Assembly (NCBI GenBank): GCA_026874595.1
Contig: CM049307.1
Span: 55,447,870-55,511,869 of the forward strand
Length of the DNA stretch: 64,000 nucleotides
Direction: 5' to 3'
Source: Sipunculus nudus
Lineage: Eukaryota; Annelida; Sipuncula; Golfingiida; Sipunculidae
Below, piece by piece: positions 1-11,049 of this stretch (position 1 is its first letter; each line of letters starts with the position of its first letter). The position numbers were made by a program, and so were the translations under genes. A model generated the notes under the pieces. That model was not told where the DNA came from. It did no database searches and saw nothing but the letters and a program-made list of their open reading frames with translations.

Positions 1-2629
1 CTAACTATGTAGTACAGTAAACACCTTAAAATCTTTTCAATTACCTAATACACAAGGAGATAAGGTGACAGGAGAGAAGTGGATATTTCCTGAACTGACA
101 GATAGATTTCCAATGAATTTACCTGTTACCAGCTGGAAAATCATGCAAATTTTCAATTAAGTCAGATTAGTAAAGGAAAATGCAGCTTTTCCCTATTGGG
201 AATGAATATGTTTTAACAATCAAAATGGTGAGAGCTGATATCATAACAGTTTAGAGCCCATGTGATGTGAACATAGTTCAGGATTCCCGTAAATAATCAC
301 ACTACATTAATCACATGATTTCCTACCCTTGTCACCTGATGATCAAGCCAAATTATGAATCACATACTGAATTATGAATCACATAATGCAGTAAACATAA
401 ATAACACATATGGTACTAAAGCAGACAAACATAATACAAATTTATGCTTTACACAGGTGCCTGTCCAATAACCTTCTTAAACATTATCCACTTGGACACC
501 AGAGAAACTTAAAGAGTGATTCACTGGGACCAAAAGCTAAGATTCCTTTTGTACGGAATGTGGAATCCGGCATGCAGAATGCATGTTGAGAAACTTCATA
601 TGTACTGGCACTAGGGCATGCATCTTTTCTATGTATTGCCCCTGGATACCATGCACAACCGACAAGAATCGCGACATGTAGCAATTCTTTTGCCAGATAC
701 ACCTTCCGCATGCCGAATCCTCACATAAGGAATCTCACCAGATTTATTTAGTCAACAGCAGTTTTGTCTGCATCCTGCATAACATACATGTATAAGGAAT
801 CTTAGCTTTATCCATATACAAGTTAAAAAAAGCTGTTTTCTATAAGATTAAGAATAAATATAATGCATGAACTGGCATGGTGACAGTAGTATAGTGGTAC
901 AGTGTACCTGACTGATCTTCTAACAAAAAAGATGGACTCTGAGTACTGTTATTTTACCCAGTATTCCTGAGTTCATGTAGAACAAGTGACCACATGAGTG
1001 GTTTTTCACGTATCATGTACAGAACACATCACAACACAGCTTAAAGTGGGAAACAGTGATCAATACAGCATCTACTCTGACATGAATGAGTTGTCTTTCC
1101 AATTATTTTTATTTTTATCTATTTTTACTTACTATTATTCATAATATTTATAAAAGGCATAATTTATGAATGACATAATATCACAAACCACTAACAGCTA
1201 CTCAATGCATTTGTTTGAGTTTTTTTGCATGTGACCACTGACCCTGACAGTTATCTACATCACTGAGAAAATGTTGTAATCTTCAGTACTGTACTCACAA
1301 TATTTATTTGATGGTTATTCTCAATTATTGCATGGTATGTTTTTGGTTTTACTTGGGAGTAAATCTGCATATGCCTCATTCATTTATTGTGGATTACTTT
1401 TGTGTAAAGTTTTGGTAAATGATTAAAAGAATAGCAAAATCTTAAATTCAATGCCTCCTCCCAACTAATGTCCTTTTTTTAACCACAGCAATGTACCCAT
1501 TCAACGATTCATGGTTCACATTTCAATTATGTTACACACTGGATCAATTTCTGGACCATGACCACATATCATATGATAACAAGTTGAGCATTCAAGAGGT
1601 AACCATTATTTTAAAACTACACTCAGTGCTTCAAACCTTTGGTCGTATGTCATTTGTCATATATCAAAATTAAACTAGCCAACCTCAGCTACACCTAAAT
1701 GACCCACATCTTCAATGAGAATCATTATGAATTTACAAGCACTTAACCAGAAGACAAATTGGTAAATTGTATGTACAGCACACACAAACATAACACCTGC
1801 TGTACCCTGTCTGACCTTTCTGCACTGACAGCAAAAGCTGTGCCATGTTGTACTATACAACAAAAGTCCTTGCACATTTATAATCTTCCAGTAAATTCAG
1901 GCACTTCATTTCAAGGTCTTTTCAAGGTTATTTGTTGGGGACCAGTTGGAAATTTAAGCTTCTTTACCACCCCTTTATTAACACAGTCTTCCCATGTGAC
2001 GTCTTCTGTAGATTTTGTATTTTTCCGTTTCCATTAGGTAAAATTATGTTCAGTAAGTACACAATAATTACAAAAGTGCATTGAAGAACTGCACCCAAGG
2101 GTGAACCAGATACAAAATACACCAAAACTGAAATCATGGAAGTGCATGTATACAGGAGCACAGCAATTTCGGTAACTAATAAGAGTTTCGCTCTCTGTTT
2201 TGGTCAGAGTTAGTTGGTGTAACTAGCCATTAAAATTAAATTAAAGGTCTTTTCCATTAAATTTTTTTAATTATCTGAAAAAACTTTCATGGCTTTGAGA
2301 AAAATTACTTAGGATTGAATTTATTTATTTTTTGTATCAGTATTTGAACAATTCTTCTTTTTTTCATTCTTCCTGAAATACCACTTTTCTAAGTTTCATC
2401 TTTGAACTTTTAGAGAAATAATTACACATGAACACACCCTAATTACACATTAAATACTGGTTTATTAACTTCCTTTCAGTGAGGTCTTTTTATATACAGG
2501 AAATTTTCAGGAAAATTCCCACCATAACCATATTCTTGGAGTTGAAAGCCGCATTTGTTTTCCTGTGCCATTTAAAGCATTTAAATTTTTGGGGAAAATA
2601 GCTTTTTATCCCTGCACCAATGATACATT
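1..2629. other. AT-rich non-coding stretch, no gene supported
   Basis: This stretch is AT-rich and CpG-poor. Short open frames occur on both strands, but none has a recognisable domain. A block at about 540-720 keeps more CpG dinucleotides than its surroundings and overlaps a 75-codon minus-strand frame; it is discussed in the findings. The low CpG content would fit the methylated body of a minus-strand gene whose promoter is the CpG-rich block at 5340-6060. That is inference. Confidence 0.5.
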
Positions 2630-3306
2630 GCAAGTAATTATTACCCATAGATGTATGTATGAAACTTGAAACTGCCCAGTCTGTCCAACTCCAAGGCATA
2701 TTTATAAACACTGTCCTAAGAAATTCTGGTAATTTATTAAAGTTGCACAGCTATGTGGTGGTGGACAACAAAAATTGGGTTCCTACTTGCCCAGTTGAGC
2801 AAATAATTATTACCAATAGATGTATGTATGAAACTTGAAACTGCCCAGTCTGTCCAACTCCAAGGCATATTTATAAACACTGTCCTAAGAAATTCTGGTA
2901 ATTTATTAAAGTTGCACAGCTATGTGGTGGTGGACAACAAAATTGGGTTCCTACTTGCCCAGTTGAGCAAATAATTATTACCAATAGATGTATGTATGAA
3001 ACTTGAAACTGCCCAGTCTGTCCAACTCCAAGGCATATTTATAAACACTGTCCTAAGAAATTCTGGTAATTTATTAAAGTTGCACAGCTATGTGGTGGTG
3101 GACAACAAAATGGGTTCCTACTTGCCCAGTTGAGCAAATAATTATTACCAATAGATGTATGTATGAAACTTGAAACCGCCCAGTCTGTCCAACTCCAAGG
3201 CATATTTATAAACACTGTCCTAAGAAATTCTGGTAATTTATTAAAGTTGCACAGCGATGTGGTGGTGGACAACAAATTTGGGTTCCTACTTGCCCAGTTG
3301 AGCAAG
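2630..3306. repeat. Tandem array of four 167-169-bp units
   Basis: Four head-to-tail units are visible. The marker ATGTATGTATGAAACTTG starts at 2651, 2820, 2988 and 3155, giving steps of 169, 168 and 167 bp. Units differ mainly by single-base indels in an A run and a few substitutions, so the expansion looks recent. The last unit ends at the GAGCAAGTGGG boundary near 3306. Open frames of 60-90 codons across the array are by-products of the repetition. Unit length and layout recall the central repeats of bivalve pearl/Helentron-type elements, but I did not identify flanking ends. Confidence 0.92.
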
Positions 3307-5339
3307 TGGGTGCAACATAACCTTTACACAAAGGCTTTTAAATACTAGCTGGATCTTGGCTTGTCTTTTTAAGGAGAAGTGGAATCATACTTTAACACCT
3401 CTAGCTTAAATTACATTTATGTTTCATCTGTGCAAATACAAAAGAAAAATATTAACAACAAACATTTGAATATACAAATATATTTTTTTACAATTGTATG
3501 AACTGCACGTTTCAGTGCATGTTTTGTTTGTATGTTTTAAATATGTATATTGTTAAAATACAATACAAATTTCAATGTACTGCCTTTTAATTAGCCCTTT
3601 CTGACTTGTTATAAGCACCACTGCAAGCTGAATTATTAGTTCAATAAATGGAGACTGCAAGAAAATTTGAGCTGAAACTAATACCTACATTTCCCTCACT
3701 GAAAATTAAATAAAAATATCAGAAAAATTGCACATGTGACATGACATACCCTCATCATTACATGATCTTTTTTCAACAGTTTTCAACAATCCTTTCTCAT
3801 TTGAAGACCCATATGTTTTTCTGGTACCACATTCAGCCACCTCATGTCAGCAAAGCAGCATTTTTTAACAGATAAAAGACAGGTGTACAAACAGACAAAC
3901 TATTGACTGTATTGTTGTTGCAGCCAATTCTGGATCAAGATCAACCCATTATTAATTTAAGGGTTCTTTTCTGATGGAAAGTCTACAAAATGTTACAAAG
4001 TCATATGAAAACTGGTATAGCAAACTGTAAACATAAAAGACTGAGAAGAGTTGTGAGACAGATGGATAACAATAATGATCATTAATTAGTTATTATTCAG
4101 GAAGTTGTTTCACATTAAATGAATAAAATTATTATTAAATGTGTTATATAAACATCATATTTCCTGTTGATAAAAACATCTATTTTTATGATCAGGGTAC
4201 CATTATGCCTTCCTGTATAGCTATGGTTATACTGGATAATGACAAAATAATATAGGAATTTCTGACTCAACATTCCTCCAAGGTCAATAATTAGAATGGC
4301 ACCGTTACTCATCTCAGAGAACAACTTTTCTACCAATACCTTTTGCCCATTCCATGCCAACACAGGATGAGTCAGAGAGCTATTGATCATATTGTTAGGC
4401 GTGGGAAATCCCCACTGCACCCCTGAATCACTTTCACCTTTCCATATGTCAGCTACTGATCTTATCCAATCAACACCAAAGGTGTACTGAAACCCCAGAT
4501 CAAGCATGCTATCAACATGTGAGTAGCACAGGCTTGTGGTTTCCAACTAAGAGTACCTGTGATAGCCATGTGCTATATGACTCTATGAATGGAATCTCCT
4601 AATACTGGGGATGACCCCACAATGAGTCATCACTCCAACAACTTGTTACTTAAAATAGCTCATAAGCTGCTTTGGCACTTCCATCCCCAGCTATAAGTTC
4701 TGGCAGAGCCAGAGGTGTAGCAGATGCGTGCTGCTGCCCTGGACCGCACAACATCGTACAAGCACGCCCCGAAGACATGCGGTTTCTTATTTATAGACCA
4801 AAAAGAATCTAAATTATGACACCTAACCTACAGGTCCCAAATTGCAGCTGGTTATTTCATTCATCAAACATGATCTGATCACAGAGATTGAAGGTCTTGT
4901 GCGAAATTGTGCCATGTCTTCAGGCATTATGACAAAATTTCTCTACTCAAGTTACTCAAACTAACAAACTTTTAATAACTTTTACTGATCTTACAATTAA
5001 ACAGAACTTGTTTCAAAGTTTACTTGACTCCTAAAGAGTTTAAATACATGCTTTAAAAAAAGGATTCAAGTGCACTTTTAAAACTGCATATAATTTTAAT
5101 TTCAATGTGGTCTATATATTATTACTATTAATGACCTGTAGAATTAATATTGCATCACTGGTAATAATTAAATTGAAGAGCACTGACATTTGATGTTTGT
5201 CTTTTAAATATTAACAGCTACAATGTAAATATATTCAAGATACTGGAACTGGCACACTATAAATATTTACACACAAAAAATAGTTTAGTAAATTGCAACA
5301 GTTCAAAATTTGTATTTAAAGTTTAAAATTTGGGAGAGC
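3307..5339. other. AT-rich non-coding stretch with one unrecognised ORF
   Basis: The region is CpG-poor and AT-rich. The longest frame is 143 codons on the minus strand (4546 down to 4115). It starts just after a plausible acceptor ending in TCTTAG, but matches no family I recognise. A frame of this length is expected about once by chance in 64 kb of such composition. No other structure was seen. Confidence 0.45.
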
Positions 5340-6060
5340 GCAAGACAATATCACGTGCCATTATCAACCGAACGTGCACGATACAAGATATCACTGCCAG
5401 CATCAGCTGAGAGTTGTGTTTTGGGTAACGGTGTCCCGAGTGACCCCGAGCACCAAGGCGTGAACGCCAGCCTGCACGACTCATGACGGGTCACGGTTTC
5501 CGCTCCGGCTTGTTGCCGTGCACGGACGGACCAAACACACCACAACAAAACGTCATGAGGGCAAATCTGTCACAAACATGCACCAAGGACGCCATATCTG
5601 ATAAAATCAAGGCAATTTATCCAAGACCGCACCCTTGGAATGAATTTTTATTGTAAGATAACTCATTCATTCGGGGGCCCCCACCGGTAGAGAGATTGAC
5701 AACTCTTTGCTTACCTCTGCGTGGCCTACCCCCGCTCATGGCTTTTCTTGCTGGGCCCGTCGGCCGAGTTGCCAGCATCGGGTGTAAATTTACCCCAAGG
5801 GACGTGTAGAAAGAGTTCCACTCGGTAAAATCCTTGCTGCAACTTTACTGTGCTGTCGGCAATGTGTGTATGAATCACGACAAACAACACTGCTGCGAAA
5901 TTCCACGAAAATCGCGGCGGAAATGGGACCTGATAGGCTCCCAGCTCGATCAAGGCCTGCAGGAAAACCCACCTTGACGTCACACACTGGATGAGTCATC
6001 AGGAACAGCGCTCGGCAAACTTCGGCCCTATCTAAAGTCACGAGAGCTGCCGAACTGTGC
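5340..6060. promoter_or_regulatory. CpG-rich promoter-like block
   Basis: CpG dinucleotides are abundant here, in sharp contrast to 1-5300. The block contains a palindromic CRE core, TGACGTCA, at about 5975 and an AP-1-like TGAGTCAT at about 5992, separated by one helical turn or so. It also holds a short minus-strand frame starting ATGAGCGGGGGTAGGCCACG and followed by a donor-like GGTAAGC. Together these suggest the unmethylated 5' end of a gene transcribed leftwards out of this block. A TSS cannot be fixed from sequence alone. Confidence 0.5.
5715..5739 (-). CDS. Candidate first coding exon fragment of a minus-strand gene
   Basis: On the minus strand an ATG at 5739-5737 opens the peptide MSGGRPRR. 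After 25 nt the sequence reads GAG|GTAAGC, a good splice donor leaving phase 1. The position inside a CpG-rich block with CRE and AP-1 motifs upstream fits a short first coding exon. I could not identify the downstream exon in 1-5700: the long minus-strand frame at 4546-4115 does not join in this phase at its most obvious acceptor. The gene family is unknown and the call rests only on start, donor and context. Confidence 0.25.
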
Positions 6061-6759
6061 GGGCTGTTCCAAATAATTGATACTACTAAGTGATTTTCCA
6101 GGAAGAAATTGTTATAGTTTCTCGGTGGTTGTATCTGCACTAATTGATAATATCGTGAACAATTGTTATTTGTTGTTTTCTCCCGAGGCTGTAAGGGGAT
6201 GCCCCGTCGATGTGCAGGTCATTAATCTGGTTTTATCACAAGATACATCTGCATGCATTGCATGGGATTTCCCCAAGGTGGGCAAAGGTTTCTTTTTATT
6301 AAATGCTGGCTAATGTGGCATATGCCAGCGAATACACTTTAAAAATACACGATCTAATCTTGCCATTAGAGACAGCTATAATGTGTAGGAGGTAAAACAA
6401 ACTTTGAAATAGGAACTTTGATGGTGTTAATATCGCCTGTGTGAAACCGAAAATATGCTAGATATCAAAATTATACATTGTTACTCTTCCAAAGATAATC
6501 CCACACAAGTATTTCCCCAGAATTGCTATTTAAAAAATTGATTACACTTCAAATTTTTATTTCGAATGTGTGGGCCATCAGAACATGTAAAAAGTATTAT
6601 AAAATATACCCAAGTTACATTTACTTTTGCATACACCAACATTCGTTGTACCCCAACATCCCTGCTTACTTCCCCAATAAAGACCATAGAAAATTGCCTC
6701 CAGACTTTTTGTATTCATTTTTCGGAGCCCTGGAGGCGACTTGATCAAAATATTTATGA
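6061..6759. other. Intergenic stretch, nothing recognised
   Basis: Short overlapping frames of 70-78 codons are present on the plus strand, but they show no domain, start context or splice logic. Composition shifts from CpG-rich (left) to AT-rich (right). Confidence 0.5.
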
Positions 6760-6830
6760 ATCCTTACGCACGGATTTGTAATCCGTGCGCATGGATTAGT
6801 AATTCGTCGCTCACGGATTACTAATACGTC
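6760..6830. repeat. Cluster of strong stem-loops
   Basis: A perfect 10-bp stem (CGCACGGATT at 6767-6776 and AATCCGTGCG at 6780-6789) closes a 3-nt TGT loop. A second inverted pair, ATTAGTAAT (6795-6803) and ATTACTAAT (6817-6825), follows directly. A copy of TCTGCC then flanks a CTATATATATATAG palindrome (about 6830-6853). The cluster abuts the left TIR of the transposon that starts near 6908 and may be the remnant of an older fold-back insertion. Confidence 0.75.
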
Positions 6831-6907
6831 TGCCTATATATATATAGGTCTGCCATCTTTAATTGGATAGCCTCGTTTAATTAATCCGTAAGCACGAATT
6901 AATAAAA

Positions 6908-7154
6908 TAGGAAATGGCTCAACAGCCGGAAGGGTGCCGGCAGGGTGCTGGCAGTTTAGTCCACAGGCTAAACAGCCAGCAGGGAAAATTGACCTTGCCG
7001 GCAGTCTAGTCCACAGCTAGCACAGGCTAAACTGCTGGCAAATGAATGCATGCACTATTTCATAGTTTCAGTGTGATACTCAATACTTTCCTTTATTATT
7101 TTGACAATATAGTGCTGACCTACCAAATTAAATATTTTGCTGGTCTGTATGTAA
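6908..7154 (+). repeat. Left terminal inverted repeat arm
   Basis: It pairs with 8840-9071 in reverse complement. Divergence between the arms is modest, with scattered substitutions and a few indels, suggesting a moderately old insertion. Internal subrepeats of GCCGGCAG and TAGTCCACAGG make the arm itself capable of folding. Confidence 0.85.
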
Positions 7155-7520
7155 GAATTACCACCTGGTGTGGATATTTCTTGAATCATCTCACAACACA
7201 TTAGACTCAACATTTTTTAGGTGTGATGTAAGATTGTTTGATTACATTTAACCAACTAATAAGCTGATCTTTGGACATTTATTTGACATATCCTGAGTTG
7301 TTTGTTTTCAAACACTGATTATTTGTTTGCTCATAACCATATTAACGATAAACAGTGGCAGTTGTTATGCTTCACACTTGATCGACTTTAAAATCAAATT
7401 ATCTGCATATCCTTTGATATGACATCTCATGAGTTGTTTGTGCTTTCACACATTACCCATTGTCTGCACTTGAGTATGTATAAGCAGCTGGTGTGCCATA
7501 CAACTTCAGTTCAATTCCAA

Positions 7521-8767
7521 TCTAATACTTATAAAAGGAATTCGGTTCACGTCTGTTCGCAATGTTCTCTAAAACCACGTTTTGTACAATAGTGTGCCTG
7601 ACATCATTTTAAAGGTTATTATGCGCGCTGTGACATAGGCGATTTGAGAATAAATAATTTTTAATGTACATATAATTTTGAGTGATTTTTGTTTTGTTTT
7701 TTTACTGACTTGCACAGAGGTAAGACCGAGCACAGCCGAACTGCCTTCGACAATGACCGGAACGCATGCATCGTGGTTTTTCAACCTCAAACACTACTAT
7801 TGTTCATATAAATTAAGGCTTGCTTTCAGTGAGGGATTTGAGCCTAGCTGTCGGGCCTTTCATATGAACGAGGCTCACACCCACGTGCGTGGTCAGTAAA
7901 AGAGAAAAACACATGTTTCTCGCTTTATGAAATGGAGAGTTAAACCCAGGAGGAATAATGAATAAAACAAATTCAAGGTCCCAGTTTCACGAACAGGCGT
8001 AGGGTGGGGTGGGATCGAGTGGTGTATGGGATTTCAGGCCTCGAAATTTGTCTGATACGATGAAAAAAAAATTGCGTCGGTTGAAAATGAATACGGACCC
8101 TCTGCATGGAGTCCCGTTGGGTCCGCTTCTGCTACTTACGAGATATATATGCATATTTCTTTTTTCAGGAACAGTTTCCTTGCAACGTACATTTAATCAA
8201 TCTTTCATGTGTTCCTCACATCAACCTAATCTTTATACGTCAACCGATAGAATCGAGTCAAATATCATCGAAAACCTGAATGCCCCCGCGTCTCATTCCG
8301 GTTCGCAATGTCAACACCATCACTGACCAGGTCATCAAGGTAAACAAACCGGGGTATAAATTTTTGCCACGAGGACAGCCCCACAAAATAAATGTTAAAA
8401 ATATTGGAGCGACTGCAGGACCACTCACGCACTGTCTCCACCAGGTTATGAGTTTATACGGACAGACGGTATGATGTTAAGGATTCATGTAATTTAAAAG
8501 TAAGTGGCAAAATTAAGATACAAGCATGCAGCTGTACATAGAAACGTTTTCTGTTCACAGAAATGTTGTGCCTCAGAGAGGAGCGTGAGTTATTCTGCAG
8601 TCGTGCCAAAATGTTTATACATATATCTTATGGAGACAGTTTCCCACTGAAAACCTGTATTTTCTGTTAATTTTTAGAATAAAAACAATTAGCCAATATT
8701 TCACATCTCAGTTAATAAATCTCCCCAACCCCGGTAATAAGCCCGGTATACCGGGTCTATCAGCTAG
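7521..8767 (+). mobile_element. Non-autonomous Helitron, copy 1 (nested)
   Basis: The 5' end reads A|TCTAATACTTATAAAAGG, the classical Helitron TC start preceded by A. The 3' end is a 14-nt palindrome CCCGGTATACCGGG (8742-8755), 8 nt of spacer, then CTAG|T at 8764-8768, matching the Helitron CTRR-T rule with insertion between A and T. A second copy with the same ends lies at 14461-15356, confirming the boundaries. There is no Rep/helicase frame, so it is non-autonomous. Short frames inside (for example 8009-8326) are not conserved between the copies. It is inserted between the arms of the 6908-9071 transposon and is therefore the younger insertion. Confidence 0.9.
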
Positions 8768-8839
8768 TAAATGATATAAATCTATATAAAACTACCATGT
8801 AAATATCACAAAATGAGCCCATTTAATATCTACTCAACA

Positions 8840-9071
8840 TGTTATATGTAGACCGGCAAAATATCTAATTTGGTAAGTCAGCACTATATTGTCTGCTCAT
8901 TGTCAAACTTAAAATGGAATATACGGAGAATGACACTGAAACTGAGCATGCATTTATTTGCTGGCAGTTAAGCCTGTGGACTAGACAACCGGCAAGGTCA
9001 ATTTTCCCTGCCGGCTATTTAGCCTGTGGACTTAACTGCCGGCACCCTGCCGGCTGTTTAGCCACTTCCTA
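8840..9071 (-). repeat. Right terminal inverted repeat arm
   Basis: Reverse complement of 6908-7154, ending TTCCTA. The alignment fades inward of 8840, just past the end of the nested Helitron. Confidence 0.85.
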
Positions 9072-9545
9072 ATAAATATTTTTACCATAATATTATCATT
9101 TACCAGGCTACATGTCATTTTCAAGTGTAAGAGCTAATTAAGGTTATTTCATCCACAAAGCACTTAACAGAAATACACGAAGGCATATATAATAAACTTT
9201 TAGAAAACTTTACAGTCCTGTGCATTTCCTTGAATGGCACCAGCTTTAGTTGTCTGCATAAAATAGACATTTTTCACCATACTTGCGACATCTTTTGGTG
9301 ACGGCTGAAATAGAGTGTTCGGGTCCGTTATATAAAAAAATCATATTTTTTTTCTAAAATGATAACAGAGAGAAATCTGTGTTTTCCGTATACAAGCGAG
9401 ATTCCTGCGCAGGCCCTTGGAGAGGGTTTATTTCATTTAACAGAATTTTCAGTCCTAGCTCTCTTAATTGACCCGAACACTCCAGGCGACCATTACATGC
9501 TCGTGGGAAAGGTGTTTTCCATGCTATCTGTGTACGACCAATAAG

Positions 9546-9564
9546 CCCCCCCCCCCCCCCCCCC
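9546..9564 (+). repeat. Poly-C tract (19 nt)
   Basis: An uninterrupted run of 19 C, followed by a C/T-rich stretch to about 9590. Slippage-prone, so the exact length is uncertain in any assembly. Confidence 0.95.
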
Positions 9565-9923
9565 ACCTCCTCCCAACCCCCATCCTCCAAGAAAAATATC
9601 CGTGGAAACCGCCTTGTTTAACTGAATGGCGTGTCTGCTAGAAGTTTGACTTAGAAAGTAATGAAAGATTTCTTATTAAATTTGTAGCAGCGTTTACTTT
9701 ATACTAATGTAACAAGCCGTCAAAAATTGCAGGTAACATATGGACACCAATTATGTATATATATATGAAGCTTTACTGCTGTGAGATTGGGCAGTTCGTC
9801 TATGACCGTGCCAATTAAGGGGCCCCAAGACTCTCATTGCATGGTACCAGGGGCTCTCCTGTGGAGTTGGAGAACCCAATCATAACACAGTTTTATGTGT
9901 AGCGCGCACAAAATATTGACAAT

Positions 9924-10114
9924 TATCCTGGCGAAGTCTCTGGCTATTCTTATTATTCGGGCTCTGAGATTACTGAATCTGACTACTCTTACTCCTCAGA
10001 TTCTGAGACTATACGTACTGACTGTGGCTCTAGCGTCATAGCGACCCTCTGGCATTACGACCAGATTACTGGCGCCAGAGTGTTATTACATCCAAGTCTG
10101 AGGAACGCATTATA
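9924..10114 (+). other. Ser/Tyr/Glu-rich open frame without ATG
   Basis: From about 9924 a frame runs with no methionine start to a TAA at about 10112. It reads NYPGEVSGYSYYSGSEIT, then a Ser/Tyr/Asp/Glu-rich low-complexity part, then a less biased tail ending LLHPSLRNAL. The stretch is richer in C and G than its surroundings. It could be an exon remnant, a piece of a captured gene in a repeat, or chance. No family is recognised. Confidence 0.25.
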
Positions 10115-10642
10115 ATTAAGGCCTTTTAAAGATGCAAATGTTTTCGTCATTTCAGACAGCGCTTCATGCCCTGCAGGTACACTGTCAATCAACATAAACC
10201 AGACCAATCGTTAGAATTTTTTGTGTACCTTCTAATAATACCAAACATAAGCGAGAAAAGTTCCGTTTCAACCCAGCACATTGGTAAACCCCTCGGCATG
10301 TTTGTTGAATTTATGACCACAGGAACACAAGCATGGCTCGCACGGGTTAAAGACGCAGGCGGCTTGCAGGCGATACAGGAAATTACCCTTGACCATTGAG
10401 ACGGTGTTTCAATTTGGGTTGTGAGCTCACATGTATGCTTTTGTGTTAATTTATCATTCTTAGCATAATATTGAGATTATGGGCCGTTTACCACAATATG
10501 AATGCAACCTGATGTAAGACCACTGAGTTACATTCCTCGATATTACTTGTATCACGACTCGAGTAGGCTAACCAACCCAATTATCCGATTGCCTACCGAG
10601 TCGGGTTGTCAGGTCTACTCTGACTCATACTCCTCAGGTATT

Positions 10643-10712
10643 AGAATAGTGCATGTCTTTTGGTTAAGGCGTTTGACTTCGGAGCTGAAAGTCCCTGGTT
10701 GGAACCCCACCG
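10643..10712 (+). repeat. tRNA-Arg(TCG)-like sequence, probable SINE head or tRNA pseudogene
   Basis: GGTTAAGGCGTTTGACTTCGG matches the A-box and anticodon arm of eukaryotic tRNA-Arg with anticodon TCG in its loop. GGTTGGAACCCC occupies the B-box position. The anticodon stem is imperfect and the acceptor stem does not close, so this is not a functional tRNA. A second A-box-like TGGCATAATGG follows at about 10722. The best reading is a tRNA-derived SINE fragment. Confidence 0.5.
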
Positions 10713-11049
10713 GTGCCTCAGTGGCATAATGGTGAACTCTCGCTAGAACCTCAGAGATTCGCATTAATGTCTTAACGACAGGTTATGACTTCTGCATTAT
10801 TCTTAACCCCGTGCATATAAAACCTGATATCCAGAAGGCTTATTAATAACAAATCATCCTTTTCATATGGATACCTTCATCCTCATTCAATCGATCATGC
10901 CACCAACAGGCCATGGACCTATCCTTATGAAAAAACTTTAAACAAATTTTAAAAAAAATCCTCTATATAGCTAAGCATGATGGAAAGTCAGCTGAGCTGA
11001 AATTATGATTCGACAAAAAATTATCATTACTGCATTGTTTAACTAGAAT

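Larger units (their letters stand above)
6908..9071. mobile_element. Non-autonomous DNA transposon with about 240-bp terminal inverted repeats
   Basis: The left arm (6908-7154) and the reverse complement of the right arm (8840-9071) align over their full length. Shared stretches include GGAARTGGCT, AGGGAAAATTGACCTTGCCGG and GACAATATAGTGCTGAC. Both arms contain repeated GCCGGCAG/GCTGGCAG blocks around a TAGTCCACAGG motif. The ends read TA|GGAA and TTCC|TA, compatible with a TA target duplication, although a degenerate 8-bp AATAAA-type duplication is also possible, so the superfamily stays open. No transposase frame is present. A complete Helitron sits between the arms and accounts for 1247 bp of the 2164 bp. 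Confidence 0.85.

Noticed and set aside
1490-1597. Plus-strand exon-like segment with acceptor TTTTAACCACAG and donor GAG|GTAACC, encoding MYPFNDSWFTFQLCYTLD
   Set aside because: Splice signals are attractive but the peptide matches nothing I know and no partner exon on the plus strand was found.
4115-4546. 143-codon minus-strand ORF with a plausible upstream acceptor
   Set aside because: No recognisable family; in AT-rich DNA of this size roughly one frame of such length is expected by chance, and it does not join the candidate exon at 5739-5715 in phase.
7678-8474. ORFs within the first Helitron as possible captured genes
   Set aside because: The corresponding frames are disrupted in the second Helitron copy and show no domain.
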